From contig JAMONY010000012.1 of assembly GCA_027066325.1 (NCBI GenBank), positions 1 through 51,975 of the forward strand: DNA of 51,975 nucleotides, given 5' to 3'. Shown here one piece after another: positions 27,116-36,922 of the stretch. This stretch comes from Helicobacteraceae bacterium (GTDB taxonomy: Bacteria > Campylobacterota > Campylobacteria > Campylobacterales > Sulfurimonadaceae). Below the pieces are notes generated by a model. That model had not been told where the DNA came from. It was given only the letters and a program-made list of their open reading frames with translations, and did not search any database. The translations under genes and the position numbers were made by a program. The first letter of the stretch is position 1. Every line of letters starts with the position of its first letter.

Positions 27116-27902
27116 AACTTCTTGCCATGATAGCCTCTATCTCTTTAGGCTCAAACTTATGTTTACAAAAGTGTCTAAAAGCTAACACGCCCTGTCCTAG
27201 CAGCATCTGCTTACCATCTCTTACTTCAACTCCCATCTCTTCTGATAGCTCTATAAACGGAGTCTGGATGTTATAGATCACATCAACCGCCGCTTTAGCA
27301 GATCTAAGTAGTGGCTCTAGTAACTCAAGTGGTGCTGGCAAACTCTTATCTTCTAGACCTGCGCTTGTTGTGTTGATGACAAGGTCAAACTCTTGAGGCA
27401 CAAACTCACTCCAGCTGTAGCACTCAAAACCATCGTCAACAAATGGCTCTAGTCGCGCTTTTGATCGATTAAGTAAAACTACTCTCATATCTTCATCCAT
27501 CAACCTTAAAGCAAGTGCTCTAGCTGTGCCTCCTGCACCGATTATGAGAATATTTTTGATATTTTCTAGATCCTTAATAGCAAAAATAAATCCATCAGCA
27601 TCAGTGTTATAGCCTATGAGCTTATCATCTTCACGAACAAGTGTATTTACTACACCTATGCGACAAGCAAAGCCTCTCACCTCATCACATGCCGCAAATG
27701 CATCTTGTTTGTGAGGCACTGTTACATTGGCTCCATCTAGTCCTAATGAGAAAAACCTCTCTCTTAATCTCTTGCCATCTAGTAGGTGCACCCTACCATA
27801 ACAAGCATCAATACCTAGCTGCTCAAATGTGTAGTTATGCATTAGTGGTGACCTTGAGTGCTCTACTGGATTACCAAATATAGCAAACATCTCCCCTAGC
27901 AT
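27105..27902 (-). CDS. aroE: Shikimate dehydrogenase (NADP+)
   Basis: Reduces 3-dehydroshikimate to shikimate. 265 aa with substrate site GNPVEHSRSPLMHN, catalytic lysine in ANVTVPHKQDAF, cofactor loop IGAGGTARA and NRSKAR, and NTTSAGL. ATG at 27902 is kept because GAGG lies 7 bases upstream; the ATG four codons later would leave its purine run touching the start. Overlaps trpE by 7 bp. Together with trpE in this operon and aroQ/aroK in another, it covers part of the chorismate-tryptophan route. Confidence 0.95.
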   Translation of the reverse strand: MLGEMFAIFGNPVEHSRSPLMHNYTFEQLGIDACYGRVHLLDGKRLRERFFSLGLDGANVTVPHKQDAFAACDEVRGFACRIGVVNTLVREDDKLIGYNTDADGFIFAIKDLENIKNILIIGAGGTARALALRLMDEDMRVVLLNRSKARLEPFVDDGFECYSWSEFVPQEFDLVINTTSAGLEDKSLPAPLELLEPLLRSAKAAVDVIYNIQTPFIELSEEMGVEVRDGKQMLLGQGVLAFRHFCKHKFEPKEIEAIMARSFEF

Positions 27903-29299
27903 CTAAGATCCTCTAGTGAACTAAGTAGTGCTCCTAACTTATTTTGTACCTCTTCATACTCAGACTCTGGTACCGAATCAGCAACTATACCAGCTCCTGC
28001 TTGAAGCACAATAGAGCTTTTTGTTAGAAGAGCTGTGCGGATAGTAATTGCGCTATCCATATTGCCATCAAACCCAAAGTAGCCTATAGCACCACTATAA
28101 AAACCCCTCTTTAGACCCTCAAACTCAGCTATAAGCTCCATTGCACGAATCTTTGGTGCACCTGTCATGGTACCAGCGGTAAATGTTGCTCTAAAAAGAT
28201 CAAACATATCAAGATCATCTCTTAGAGTGGCCACAACATCACTTACTATGTGCATAACATGTGAGTAGTGCTCTATATGCATCATATCTTCAACTTCAAC
28301 AGTACCGCTCTTTGCAACCCTACCAACATCATTGCGTCCAAGATCTATAAGCATAAGATGCTCTGCTAACTCTTTAGGATCATCTAGCAGATCTATCTCA
28401 AGCTCTCTATCTTCTTGTCGATTTTTACCTCTTTTTCGTGTGCCTGCTATGGGTCTTAGAAGTATCTCACCTTCACTTAAGCGCACCATCACTTCAGGCG
28501 AACTTCCAACAATACTAAAATCTTCATACTCCATAAAGAACATGTATGGCGATGGGTTTTTAGTGCGCAAAATACGATAAAGACTAAAGGGGTCAACCTC
28601 TATCTCTGCGGTGTATCTATTTGTCATAAGTACTTGAAAAACATCACCACTTCTAATCATCTGTTGAGATCTCTCAATCATCTCAAAAAAGTGCTCTTTT
28701 GTGTGCCTAAAAGAGCCATTTATCTCTTCTTTAATTGGCTTTAAAGGTGTATAACTATAGTCTGAAAGTAGATTTTTTTTGATCTTCTCTATCTCTGTGG
28801 TTTTGCTATTGGTGAGATCTATAAGTGTAACTTTATGAGTTTTATGTGAGTAGACTGCCACTAGTTTTGGTAGTATTAGGTCAAGATCTGGAGTATTAAG
28901 AGTATCATCAAGAGTGCTCATATATCGCTGCAAAGTAGGCTCAAAAACCTGCACCATATCATAACCAATAAAGCCTACAAAACCATCAACAAACCCTAAA
29001 CCAAGATCTCTTGTGTATCTCTTGTACTTTGAGCTATCTACTCTACTATAGTACTCTTTTAAAAAACTAAATGGATCTTGTTTTAGATAATTTTTTTGTA
29101 GATTAGCATCTGTATAGAGCGTTGTGCCATCAATATACTGCACTCTCTCTCTAGCACCCATAATACACAGGCTATAGTCTCCTTCGCTAACATCTGCGCT
29201 CTCAAGTAAAAATGAGATCTCGCCAGCAAACTCCTTTTTGAGCCTCTCATATAGTGCTATAGGTGCAAACTGATCTAGTGTAAACTCAATATGCCTCAT
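27896..29299 (-). CDS. trpE: Anthranilate synthase component I
   Basis: 467 aa from the chosen start. Converts chorismate to anthranilate with a TrpG glutaminase partner not present here. The N-terminal LLESAD matches the tryptophan-feedback site LLES of TrpE and argues against PabB. The catalytic domain has SPSPYMFFMEY-like NPSPYMFF, RPIAGTRKRGKN, LIDLGRNDVGRV and GTMTGAPKIRAMELI. The start MRHIEFTLDQ (ATG) is used instead of the ORF-track start 12 codons upstream, which lies inside the SPOR gene; TAGG sits about 10 bases before it. Standing apart from other trp genes is unusual but seen in relatives. Confidence 0.85.
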   Translation of the reverse strand: MRHIEFTLDQFAPIALYERLKKEFAGEISFLLESADVSEGDYSLCIMGARERVQYIDGTTLYTDANLQKNYLKQDPFSFLKEYYSRVDSSKYKRYTRDLGLGFVDGFVGFIGYDMVQVFEPTLQRYMSTLDDTLNTPDLDLILPKLVAVYSHKTHKVTLIDLTNSKTTEIEKIKKNLLSDYSYTPLKPIKEEINGSFRHTKEHFFEMIERSQQMIRSGDVFQVLMTNRYTAEIEVDPFSLYRILRTKNPSPYMFFMEYEDFSIVGSSPEVMVRLSEGEILLRPIAGTRKRGKNRQEDRELEIDLLDDPKELAEHLMLIDLGRNDVGRVAKSGTVEVEDMMHIEHYSHVMHIVSDVVATLRDDLDMFDLFRATFTAGTMTGAPKIRAMELIAEFEGLKRGFYSGAIGYFGFDGNMDSAITIRTALLTKSSIVLQAGAGIVADSVPESEYEEVQNKLGALLSSLEDLRC

Positions 29300-29309
29300 A
29301 AAATAGAGC

Positions 29310-30041
29310 CTATCGCTTATAGATAAAAGCACCACTCTCGATAGTGCTTTTTACTCTCAATAGGGCATGTTTTGCTTCAGACCTACTCTCATACGGACCT
29401 ATAAGAAGCCTGTTGATAATCTTATCTCTACTACTAACACGATGTATAGCATAACTAAATCCACTACTAGTGATCTTTTTAATAAATTTTTTATCTGGGC
29501 TATACCTACTAAAAGAGCCTACTTGAATATAGTATTTGGATGGATTATATGCCAATTTTGTAGCTCTGTTGGAGGGTGGCTTTGGTGTACTAGCAGTAGC
29601 TATCGCGCTAGACTTAGGTAGAGCTTGTGGAGACTCATGCTCTACACTCTGCTGCGCTACACTGCTACTACTTACTATTGTACTAGCTACAGAGCTACTC
29701 TGCTTTGATGCTATATCTATGGATTCATCTCGCATCTTAAGCTCTTGCTCTTTAACCTTTTGAATAATCGCCTCAAGCTCACTCTCCACACGACTCTCTA
29801 CACTACTAGAGATCTGGCTAACTGCTACTGGCTCTGTACTAACTAGATCCTCTTTGGCAACAACAACTCTTTTGTGATCTGGTATACCTGCTCTCTTATC
29901 TTGAGCAAATAGACCTATAATCATCACAATAGCAATGAGCAAAAGTGTCAATAGAGCTAAAATAATAAGACCTTTTTTACGCGACTTTTTACTATCGTTT
30001 CGATCTAAAAGTATGTTGTTGAGCTCACTTGCATCTTGCAT
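29310..30041 (-). CDS. SPOR-domain inner-membrane protein
   Basis: 243 aa: cytoplasmic N-terminus, one helix (about 24-45: GLIILALLTLLLIAIVMIIGLF), a low-complexity serine-rich periplasmic linker, and a C-terminal SPOR domain (KYYIQVGSFSRYSPDKKF ... NRLLIGPYESRSEAKHALLRV). SPOR domains bind glycan strands lacking stem peptides at division sites, so it probably localises to the septum. Ribosome-binding site GGAG lies before the ATG, 13 bp after glyA. Confidence 0.85.
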   Translation of the reverse strand: MQDASELNNILLDRNDSKKSRKKGLIILALLTLLLIAIVMIIGLFAQDKRAGIPDHKRVVVAKEDLVSTEPVAVSQISSSVESRVESELEAIIQKVKEQELKMRDESIDIASKQSSSVASTIVSSSSVAQQSVEHESPQALPKSSAIATASTPKPPSNRATKLAYNPSKYYIQVGSFSRYSPDKKFIKKITSSGFSYAIHRVSSRDKIINRLLIGPYESRSEAKHALLRVKSTIESGAFIYKR

Positions 30042-30054
30042 CTTAACTCCTTTA

Positions 30055-31302
30055 CTAATAAGTTGGTTGAGAGTAGATAATAAAGCCTTGCGCCAACTCT
30101 TTTAACTCATCTTTGATCTTAGCGTGAAGCTTAGTATTGTCTATATTGTCAAGCACATCACATATCTTAGTAGCTATGACCTTAAACTCTTCCTCTCTCA
30201 TACCACGCGATGTGAGAGCAGCAGAGCCTATGCGAATACCAGAGGTGACAAACGGGCTTCTAGTCTCACCTGGTACTGTATTTTTATTGATCGTGATACC
30301 AGCATTACCAAGAGCCGCATCAGCATCTTTGCCACTAAACTCTCTATCTAAAAAAGAGACTAGTACTAAGTGATTATCAGTACCACCACTTACAACATCA
30401 TAACCTCTAGTAGTTAACACTTCAGCTAAAACTTTAGCATTTTTTACAACCTGAGCAGCATACTCACGCCACTCCTTGCTCAAATTGTACTTAAAACCTA
30501 CAGCTTTTGCAGCTATAACATGCATCAAAGGACCACCCTGTAAACCAGGAAATATTGCAGAGTTAATCTTTTTTGATATCTCTTCGCTATCTGTCATGAT
30601 CATTCCACCGCGTGGTCCCGCTAGAGTCTTGTGAGTTGTTGTGGTAACAACATCCGCATACGGGAATGGGCTTGGGTGCTCTCCTGCACAAACAAGTCCT
30701 GCTATGTGTGCTATATCTGCAAATAAGATCGCTCCAACATCATCTGCTATCTCTCTAAACTTCTTAAAGTCTATCACTCTAGCATATGCTGATGCGCCAC
30801 ACACAATAATCTTTGGCTTAACAATACGCGCTATATCCATAACTCTATCATAGTCTATATAGCCATCTAGTTTTACTCCATAAGTGAAACTCTGATAGTT
30901 TTTACCAGAAAAGCTTGGTTTGCTACCGTGAGTAAGGTGTCCACCATGGCTTAAATCCATCCCAAGTAGTTTGTCGCCAGCTTTTAGTAAAGCCGCATAA
31001 ACAGCGCCATTGGCTTGACTGCCAGAGTGTGGTTGAACATTGGCAAATTTGCATCCAAAAAGCTCACAGGCTCTATCGATTGCTAGCTGCTCAATCTCAT
31101 CTGCCCACTCACAACCACCATAGTAGCGCTTATTGGGATACCCCTCTGCATACTTATTGGTAAATAGCGAACCCATCGCCTCCATAACTGCTGGTAGTGT
31201 AAAGTTTTCAGATGCGATCATCTCAAGGTGATCATTTTGTCTATCCATCTCTTTAACACATAGATCATAAACTTTACTATCGTACTCTTGTAAAAAACTC
31301 AT
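30055..31302 (-). CDS. glyA: Serine hydroxymethyltransferase
   Basis: Interconverts serine and glycine and charges tetrahydrofolate with one-carbon units. The 415-aa PLP enzyme has the Schiff-base lysine in [14 protein letters not shown], plus [10 protein letters not shown] and [11 protein letters not shown]. Ribosome-binding site AAGGAAG precedes the ATG. It sits 9 bp after lysS. Confidence 0.97.
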   Translation of the reverse strand: MSFLQEYDSKVYDLCVKEMDRQNDHLEMIASENFTLPAVMEAMGSLFTNKYAEGYPNKRYYGGCEWADEIEQLAIDRACELFGCKFANVQPHSGSQANGAVYAALLKAGDKLLGMDLSHGGHLTHGSKPSFSGKNYQSFTYGVKLDGYIDYDRVMDIARIVKPKIIVCGASAYARVIDFKKFREIADDVGAILFADIAHIAGLVCAGEHPSPFPYADVVTTTTHKTLAGPRGGMIMTDSEEISKKINSAIFPGLQGGPLMHVIAAKAVGFKYNLSKEWREYAAQVVKNAKVLAEVLTTRGYDVVSGGTDNHLVLVSFLDREFSGKDADAALGNAGITINKNTVPGETRSPFVTSGIRIGSAALTSRGMREEEFKVIATKICDVLDNIDNTKLHAKIKDELKELAQGFIIYSQPTY

Positions 31303-31311
31303 TTTCTTCCT

Positions 31312-32799
31312 TTACTGTATTGGTTTCATTGCTGGAAATAGCAACACATCGCGAATAGAGTGCTCATTGCTCAACAGCATCACAAGTCTATCTATGCCTA
31401 TACCCTGCCCTGCTGTTGGTGCCATGCCATAACTCAATGCTTTAACAAAGTCTTCATCCATAGCGTGCGCCTCATCATCTACATCTTTACATGCTACCTG
31501 CTCTTTAAATCTCTCATATTGATCTAGCGGATCGTTGAGCTCACTAAAAGCGTTTGCTATCTCACGCCCAGCTATAAATAGCTCAAATCGCTCTGTAAGA
31601 TGAGGTTCACTATCGGAGCGTCTAGCAAGTGGAGAGATCTCTACAGGATACATCGTGATAAATGTAGGATCTACAAGTTTGCTCTCTACAAATGCATCAA
31701 ACATCTCACCTTGAAGTTGACCTAAACTCAAAGAGTCATCAACATCTATCTTCTGCTCTTTAAGATACAGAAGAGCTGCTGATCTATCGGTAGCTATCTT
31801 CTCATCTATACCACCTATCTTAGTAAGTGACTCCACAAGTGTCACTTCATTAAAGTTATCAAAATCTACAACCATATCACCATAAGGGAGCTTAGATGGT
31901 AGTTTAAGGTGCTCAAAAAGATACTCAAAGTACTCCTTGGTAAGCTCTATAAGGTCTCTATATGTTTTATATGCCCAATAGAACTCTATAGAGGTAAATT
32001 CTGGATTATGAGTAGCGTCCATACCTTCATTACGAAAACATCTATTGATCTCAAAAACAGCCTCAAATCCGCCAACTATAAGTCTTTTAAGATAGAGCTC
32101 TGGTGCAATTCTAAGATATCTATCTATACCAAGAGCGTTATGATGCGTTACAAATGGTTTAGCATTTGCTCCACCTGCTATTGGGTGCATCATAGGTGTC
32201 TCAACCTCTAAAAAACCTCTATCTTCAAAAAACCTTCTTGTGAGCGAAACTATGGATGATCGAAGCTTAAAGGTCTTCTTCACTTCTGAGTTCATGATGA
32301 GATCAAGGTAGCGTTGACGGTACCTTATCTCTTTATCTGTAACTCCATGAAACTTCTCTGGTAGTGGTGAGATCGCCTTTGTTAGTATCTTAAACTCACT
32401 TACATGTAAAGAGAGTTCACCTTTATTGGTTACAAATGGATACCCTGATGCTTCTACTATGTCCCCTACTTCTATATCTTTTTTAAATGTGTTATTGTAA
32501 AAACCTTCTGGTAGATTATCTCTGCTAAGATAGAGTTGAAGCAGACCACTCTCATCCTCTATCTTTAAAAATGATGCTTTACCCATGATACGCAAAAACT
32601 TAATACGCCCAGCTACACTATAGACTCTCTTCTCATCACGCCTATCTTCAAGATCTGCTACATCAGAGTTTACATACATAAACTTCTCCACAGTTGTATC
32701 TCTTTGTGTGCTGTTGCTGTATGGGTTGTATCCAGACTCTTTTAGTCTCTGTGCTTTATCTATGCGTTGCTGGATATAGCTATTGTCAAATATACTCAA
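31312..32799 (-). CDS. lysS: Lysyl-tRNA synthetase (class II)
   Basis: Charges tRNA-Lys. 495 aa with an N-terminal OB-fold anticodon domain ([19 protein letters not shown]), class II motif 1 region ([12 protein letters not shown]), motif 2 ([18 protein letters not shown]) and motif 3 ([11 protein letters not shown]). The start is TTG, directly after the fur TGA with no gap, supported by AAGGA 7 bases upstream; no in-frame ATG occurs near the N-terminus. Confidence 0.95.
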   Translation of the reverse strand: MSIFDNSYIQQRIDKAQRLKESGYNPYSNSTQRDTTVEKFMYVNSDVADLEDRRDEKRVYSVAGRIKFLRIMGKASFLKIEDESGLLQLYLSRDNLPEGFYNNTFKKDIEVGDIVEASGYPFVTNKGELSLHVSEFKILTKAISPLPEKFHGVTDKEIRYRQRYLDLIMNSEVKKTFKLRSSIVSLTRRFFEDRGFLEVETPMMHPIAGGANAKPFVTHHNALGIDRYLRIAPELYLKRLIVGGFEAVFEINRCFRNEGMDATHNPEFTSIEFYWAYKTYRDLIELTKEYFEYLFEHLKLPSKLPYGDMVVDFDNFNEVTLVESLTKIGGIDEKIATDRSAALLYLKEQKIDVDDSLSLGQLQGEMFDAFVESKLVDPTFITMYPVEISPLARRSDSEPHLTERFELFIAGREIANAFSELNDPLDQYERFKEQVACKDVDDEAHAMDEDFVKALSYGMAPTAGQGIGIDRLVMLLSNEHSIRDVLLFPAMKPIQ

Positions 32800-33270
32800 T
32801 CATTTTTCCTTTTCTTTGCAGTTTTTACATATGCCATATATCTGCATGGAGTGATCTCTCATATCAAAACCAAACTGCTTGGCTATCTCCTGCTGGCGCC
32901 TCTCTATAATCTCATCTACAAACTCTATAATGCTAGCACAACTAGTACAGATCATATGATCGTGATGCTCTTTGGCACCCAACTCATACTTCTTACCCTG
33001 TGCACCAAAAGAGAGAGAGCTTACAATCCGCTCACCCTCAAGAAGTGAGAGCGTCCTATAGACTGTGGCGATACCTGTCTTTAGATTAGGATTCTGCTCT
33101 TTGACTAACTCATATAGCTCTTCTGGTGTTAAGTGTTCAGAGCTGTTATATAGCACATCCAATATCATCTCGCGCTGAACAGTAAACTTAAGTCCATTTC
33201 TTCTCAACAGTAGCTTAAAATCGTCTAAGAGTTTGGAGTATGGTATGAGTTTTTTATCTGAACTATTCAC
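32800..33270 (-). CDS. fur: Ferric uptake regulator
   Basis: 156-aa metal-dependent repressor. The N-terminal winged helix (RRNGLKFTVQREMILDVLY; TGIATVYRTLSLLEGERIV) binds DNA. The C-terminal half has the metal sites KEHHDHMICTSC and the second cysteine pair GICKNCKEK. The start is GTG, overlapping the cvpA stop by 4 bp. Being in an operon with cvpA and lysS is the usual arrangement in Campylobacterota, which explains why fur expression is tied to housekeeping genes. Confidence 0.95.
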   Translation of the reverse strand: MNSSDKKLIPYSKLLDDFKLLLRRNGLKFTVQREMILDVLYNSSEHLTPEELYELVKEQNPNLKTGIATVYRTLSLLEGERIVSSLSFGAQGKKYELGAKEHHDHMICTSCASIIEFVDEIIERRQQEIAKQFGFDMRDHSMQIYGICKNCKEKEK

Positions 33271-33836
33271 TCTTTGCTACCTGTATTGTTAACATCTATT
33301 ACACTATCTAACTGCTTCATTTTACTCACATTTAGCTCACTTGCAACATCTGCTGTATCTAGCTTCATGATATAACTACCAGTCTGGATAAGGATAGGAA
33401 AGGTGAAGCTGTTTTTGAGTGGCTCTTTTATGTTGTTTCGTACAATCTCGATGTTATTTATAGCGTATGCTATCACTGCTGCAATAAGAAAAAATTTCCC
33501 ACTACCAAGCACAAAACCAAAAATACGATCTAGTATGCCAAGTCCACTAAGTATGCTCAACTTCTTAAACATGTAGCCAGCCCCGATCATGGCTAACCAA
33601 AATAGAGCTAGCGTAGCTATAAACCCTACAAACGATATCGCAGCACTGCTCTCTAACTTTAGTGCAATATCACTAAGAAACTCACCAACACTATCACCCA
33701 CTCGTGAAGCGACAAAGATGCCGCCTATAATGCCTATGAGACCAAAAAGCTCTTTAAAGAAGCCGTTAAAAAAACCTTTGAGTCCTAAAATCAAGACAAT
33801 AGCTACAACAACAAGATCAAGATAGTTAAATTCCAT
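33267..33836 (-). CDS. cvpA: CvpA-family inner-membrane protein
   Basis: 189 aa with four predicted helices, starting MEFNYLDLVVVAIVLILGLKGFFNG, the family N-terminus. CvpA proteins are needed for colicin V export in E. coli and for envelope resistance to bile and other stresses; the mechanism is unknown. The ATG at 33836 is chosen over the ORF-track start nine codons earlier because GGA lies 7 bases upstream and the family begins here. First gene of the operon carrying fur. Confidence 0.85.
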   Translation of the reverse strand: MEFNYLDLVVVAIVLILGLKGFFNGFFKELFGLIGIIGGIFVASRVGDSVGEFLSDIALKLESSAAISFVGFIATLALFWLAMIGAGYMFKKLSILSGLGILDRIFGFVLGSGKFFLIAAVIAYAINNIEIVRNNIKEPLKNSFTFPILIQTGSYIMKLDTADVASELNVSKMKQLDSVIDVNNTGSKE

Positions 33837-33848
33837 ATGTTTTCCAGA

Positions 33849-33861
33849 GCGCAATTTGCGC
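33849..33861 (-). promoter_or_regulatory. Palindrome in the cvpA-fur leader
   Basis: GCGCAATTTGCGC is a 13-bp near-perfect palindrome (6-bp arms around one base) lying between the -10 element and the cvpA start, about where transcription should begin. It stands out for its GC-rich ends in AT-rich sequence. It does not match a Fur box. It may be an operator or a small 5'-end hairpin. Confidence 0.4.
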
Positions 33862-33862
33862 A

Positions 33863-33868
33863 ATTATA
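33863..33868 (-). promoter_or_regulatory. -10 element of the cvpA-fur operon
   Basis: TATAAT on the minus strand 27 bp upstream of the cvpA ATG. The remaining gap up to 34018 is AT-rich and shows no supportable gene. Confidence 0.45.
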
Positions 33869-34018
33869 GCCAAATTGTTATGATTTTTTGGTTAAAGATT
33901 GCTTTGCTGCTGTTTTAATGCATGCTCACTTAAAAAAGCGATCTGCTAGCTGCCACATCACATCCATATGCTCTTATATTTACAGCCATAGATAGATGCT
34001 CTTTAGATATCGTACCGA

Positions 34019-34621
34019 TTAAAGATGCCAGTTATTCTTTAGAATCTTATCTGTAATCTCATCTTTTTTAGCAAAGTCTGCCCCCATGCTGATTATGAAG
34101 GCTGATGCCTCCTCTAGCGTTAGAGTTGTTTTGATAGTAAGTGAATCTTTTATGAGAACCGTATAGCCACTGGTTGGATTTGGTGAGGTTGGTATGAACA
34201 ATACACTTATGCCATTATGGCGATTGAGCAGATACGCTGGAACCCATACATCTTTTTTAGGATACTCCACCAGTACTACCTCTTTTTTACCAGACTCATC
34301 TTTGCCTGTTAGCATATCTGAGATCTTTCTTGCTACCGAGTAGATGGTGCTAATGGCTGGAATCTTAGCTATGAGATTATCGACCGCTGAGAGAAGAACA
34401 GATCGTCCATATCTCTCAATAGTCCAACCCAAAAGAGTTAAAGCTACTATAATAGATGAAATTATAGCACCTGTTGCTATATCTGAATTGGTATAATTGC
34501 TCACTACAAGATAGGCATCTAAACCTAAATTTTTAAAAAAATTTACTACTACAAGCACCAATACAAGTGGCAGAAGCGATAGTGCTCCCACAAAGATATA
34601 ACGAAGACTCTTCTTAATCAA
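34019..34621 (-). CDS. DUF502-family membrane protein
   Basis: 200 aa with two N-terminal helices (about 8-28 and 49-69) and a soluble C-terminal part. The segments IPAISTIYSVARKISDML and VLFIPTSPNPTSGYTVLI are hallmarks of DUF502, a family of unknown function. The start is TTG: AGGAG lies exactly 6 bases upstream, and it overlaps the end of the DASS transporter by 8 bp. Confidence 0.88.
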   Translation of the reverse strand: MIKKSLRYIFVGALSLLPLVLVLVVVNFFKNLGLDAYLVVSNYTNSDIATGAIISSIIVALTLLGWTIERYGRSVLLSAVDNLIAKIPAISTIYSVARKISDMLTGKDESGKKEVVLVEYPKKDVWVPAYLLNRHNGISVLFIPTSPNPTSGYTVLIKDSLTIKTTLTLEEASAFIISMGADFAKKDEITDKILKNNWHL

Positions 34622-35990
34622 AACTAACTCCTAAAATATTTTTCCAAAATAGATTTGCCATAAGAACTATGAGCGTTATAGCTATAAGATTAAAGACTAT
34701 ACCATACATGGCCATGGTTTTAACTTTGATAACCCCACTAGCCATAGCAATGGCGTTTGGAGGAGTGGCAATAGGGAGCATAAAAGCGTAACTAGCGCAG
34801 ATAGCAGCAACCATCATAAAGAGCGTAGGGTCCAAGCCAGTCTGGATAGTCATAGAGTAGATCACAGGCAACATTATAGATATAAGAGCTGTATTGGAGG
34901 TGATCTCTGTTGTAAAAGTGATCATAACCGCTACAATAATAAGCATCACAAGTGGCGATAAGTGAGAGTATGAGATTAGAAGCGAAGCTATCTCATCTGC
35001 TAAGCCAGTTCCAGAAAATGCTTTAGCAATAGCAAATCCAGCTCCAAATAAAAACATGATGGCATATGGTATCTTATGGTTATCCTCTCTCCAGTCTAAG
35101 ATACTAAATGGTGGCGCAAATAGCAGTAGCCCCACGCTCAAAAGGATAAGCGGCTCACTAAGTCCAAGTCCACCCCACCAAGGCTTAATAGGCGCATTGA
35201 TAAAGAGTATTGCTATAAGCGAACAGAGTAAAAATATAACTTTTTTCTGATCTTTAGTGACAACTATCTCCTCACTACTTCTCTCTAGCTTCACATCCGA
35301 TACACCAATACTCAACACATACGAAACAACAAAAAACATAGCCAATACAAGAGGTGCTACCATCCACATCCACTGAAAAAATGGTATCATCTCCAGACCC
35401 TTGTCATCTAAGATACCTAGAAGTATCATGTTTGGTGCTGTACCAATAGGTGTAAGTATGCCTCCTAGACTAGCTCCATACGCTATAGCTAAAGCAAAAC
35501 GCATCTTAAGTCGTATGTCATCTGAGATAAAGAGCGCGATAGCTATAAGCAGAAGCGTTGTGGTGGTATTTGATAAAACTGAGCTCATAACTCCTGAGGT
35601 GATAGTAAGAGAAAATATAACACCACGAGCAGTTGATGGAAATATACTTAACATCTTATTGGCTATAGTGCGATGAAACCCTGTCTTCTCAACCGCAATG
35701 GCAAGTAAAAAACCACCTAAAAATAGATAGATAATCGGGTGCGCATAGTTGATAGTAGTCTCTTTAACTTCAAGCACACCAAAGGCTGGAAAGAGCACAA
35801 TTGGCAGTAGCGATACAACACCTAAAGGCAACCCCTCATTTGTCCATAAAACTACTAGTAGGGCTACTAAGCAGAGTAGTATTGCTTGAGTATTATTGAG
35901 GGCTAGTTGCGCTAGTGCAAATACACTCAATGCTATAGCTATGGCAATTAAGATCTTACCATATGGCGCAACTTTATCAAGCGCTATCAT
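34614..35990 (-). CDS. DASS/SLC13-family sodium:anion symporter
   Basis: 458-aa transporter with about 12 helices. It has the family features LSNTTTTLLLIAIALF (SNT motif), GTAPNMILLG and, in the second half, TEITSNTALISIMLPV plus LPIATPPNAIA. Members import dicarboxylates, sulfate or phosphate with Na+; substrate here is undecided. The start moved to ATG 35990, which has AAGGAG 6 bases upstream and overlaps the CDF gene stop by 4 bp (ATGA). Confidence 0.88.
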   Translation of the reverse strand: MIALDKVAPYGKILIAIAIALSVFALAQLALNNTQAILLCLVALLVVLWTNEGLPLGVVSLLPIVLFPAFGVLEVKETTINYAHPIIYLFLGGFLLAIAVEKTGFHRTIANKMLSIFPSTARGVIFSLTITSGVMSSVLSNTTTTLLLIAIALFISDDIRLKMRFALAIAYGASLGGILTPIGTAPNMILLGILDDKGLEMIPFFQWMWMVAPLVLAMFFVVSYVLSIGVSDVKLERSSEEIVVTKDQKKVIFLLCSLIAILFINAPIKPWWGGLGLSEPLILLSVGLLLFAPPFSILDWREDNHKIPYAIMFLFGAGFAIAKAFSGTGLADEIASLLISYSHLSPLVMLIIVAVMITFTTEITSNTALISIMLPVIYSMTIQTGLDPTLFMMVAAICASYAFMLPIATPPNAIAMASGVIKVKTMAMYGIVFNLIAITLIVLMANLFWKNILGVSFD

Positions 35991-36874
35991 CCATGCTCCT
36001 TGGCACAATTTGAGTCATCAAATGGATCAAGATGAATGATTGTCTCTACACTCTGATTGTTAAAAAGTCTAGCTATATCGATCTCTATGCGGTCACTGAT
36101 ACGGTGAGCATCTAGTAGCAATATTGCCTCATCAAAGACTATGTGTACAGAGATAAATATATCACCGCCACTTCTTCTAGTTTTAAGATAGTGCCAGCCA
36201 TTGATATCTTGCTGCATGCTAAGTAGAGTCTTAATCTTGGCTATCTCACTCTCATCAAGTGCCACATCCAAGAGCATCATAACACCCTCTTTAAGTATGG
36301 GATATGCCGCTACAACCATATAGATAGCGATAGCTATGCCTAAAACTGCATCTACTATCTCAAAACCACTATAGTAGATCACTATAAGTGAGACTAAAAC
36401 TGCTGCATTAGTAAAAAGATCTGTTTTGTAGTGAAGTGCATCTGCTTTTATGACCAGATTATTGGTACGAACTGCTACTCTATGTAAGAACACCACAAGT
36501 GCTGCAGTAATAACAATCGATACTATCATAACTGCTATAGCCACATCCATATACTCTATCTCTTTAGGATTTAGTAGCTTATCGATTGCGCTATAGAGTA
36601 TGTATAGGGCTGATATCGATATGATACTGCCCTCAACAACAGCGGCAATAGCCTCCATCTTTCCTCTGCCAAAGTTAAAGGTCTCATCTGCTTTACGCTC
36701 TGATTGATGTAGACTAAAGTAGTTAAAGAGTGAGACTATAAGATCAAGAAGTGAATCTATCGCTGAAGCTAGAAGTGCTACAGAACCACTAAGTAGACCC
36801 ACTATAAGTTTAATGCTCACAAGCAAAGCGGCGGTTGAGCTTGATACAACTGTTGCTATTTTTTCTATTCTCAT
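35987..36874 (-). CDS. Cation diffusion facilitator (FieF-like)
   Basis: 295-aa divalent metal exporter. Six helices are predicted, with the metal site made by D-x3-D (SAIDSLLD) in helix 2 and H-x3-D (ALHYKTD) in helix 5, the pattern of FieF (Zn2+/Fe2+/Cd2+), followed by a cytoplasmic C-terminal dimer domain. ATG at 36874 is preferred to a TTG six codons upstream, because the TTG lies in the loop of a hairpin; neither has a good ribosome-binding site. Followed by the DASS transporter. Confidence 0.85.
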   Translation of the reverse strand: MRIEKIATVVSSSTAALLVSIKLIVGLLSGSVALLASAIDSLLDLIVSLFNYFSLHQSERKADETFNFGRGKMEAIAAVVEGSIISISALYILYSAIDKLLNPKEIEYMDVAIAVMIVSIVITAALVVFLHRVAVRTNNLVIKADALHYKTDLFTNAAVLVSLIVIYYSGFEIVDAVLGIAIAIYMVVAAYPILKEGVMMLLDVALDESEIAKIKTLLSMQQDINGWHYLKTRRSGGDIFISVHIVFDEAILLLDAHRISDRIEIDIARLFNNQSVETIIHLDPFDDSNCAKEHG

Positions 36875-36882
36875 AGTTGGAA

Positions 36883-36904
36883 TTTTAGCCAAAAATGGCT
36901 AAAA
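36883..36904 (-). repeat. 8-bp inverted repeat between the Bax-like and CDF genes
   Basis: TTTTAGCC, a 6-nt loop, then GGCTAAAA: a perfect 8-bp stem in the gap after the Bax-like gene and ending 8 bases before the CDF start codon. Not followed by a T-run in the usual order, so it is a poor intrinsic terminator; it could influence CDF translation or separate the two transcripts. Confidence 0.45.
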
Positions 36905-36922
36905 CTTAAGCATTATCTGTAG

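Noticed and set aside
33849-33868. Fur box at the cvpA-fur promoter
   Set aside because: The palindrome is GC-capped and does not resemble GATAATGATAATCATTATC-type sites; autoregulation cannot be claimed.
33930-33989. 19-codon minus ORF (MAVNIRAYGCDV...) in the DUF502-cvpA gap
   Set aside because: Too short, weak ribosome-binding site, no recognisable product; probably chance.
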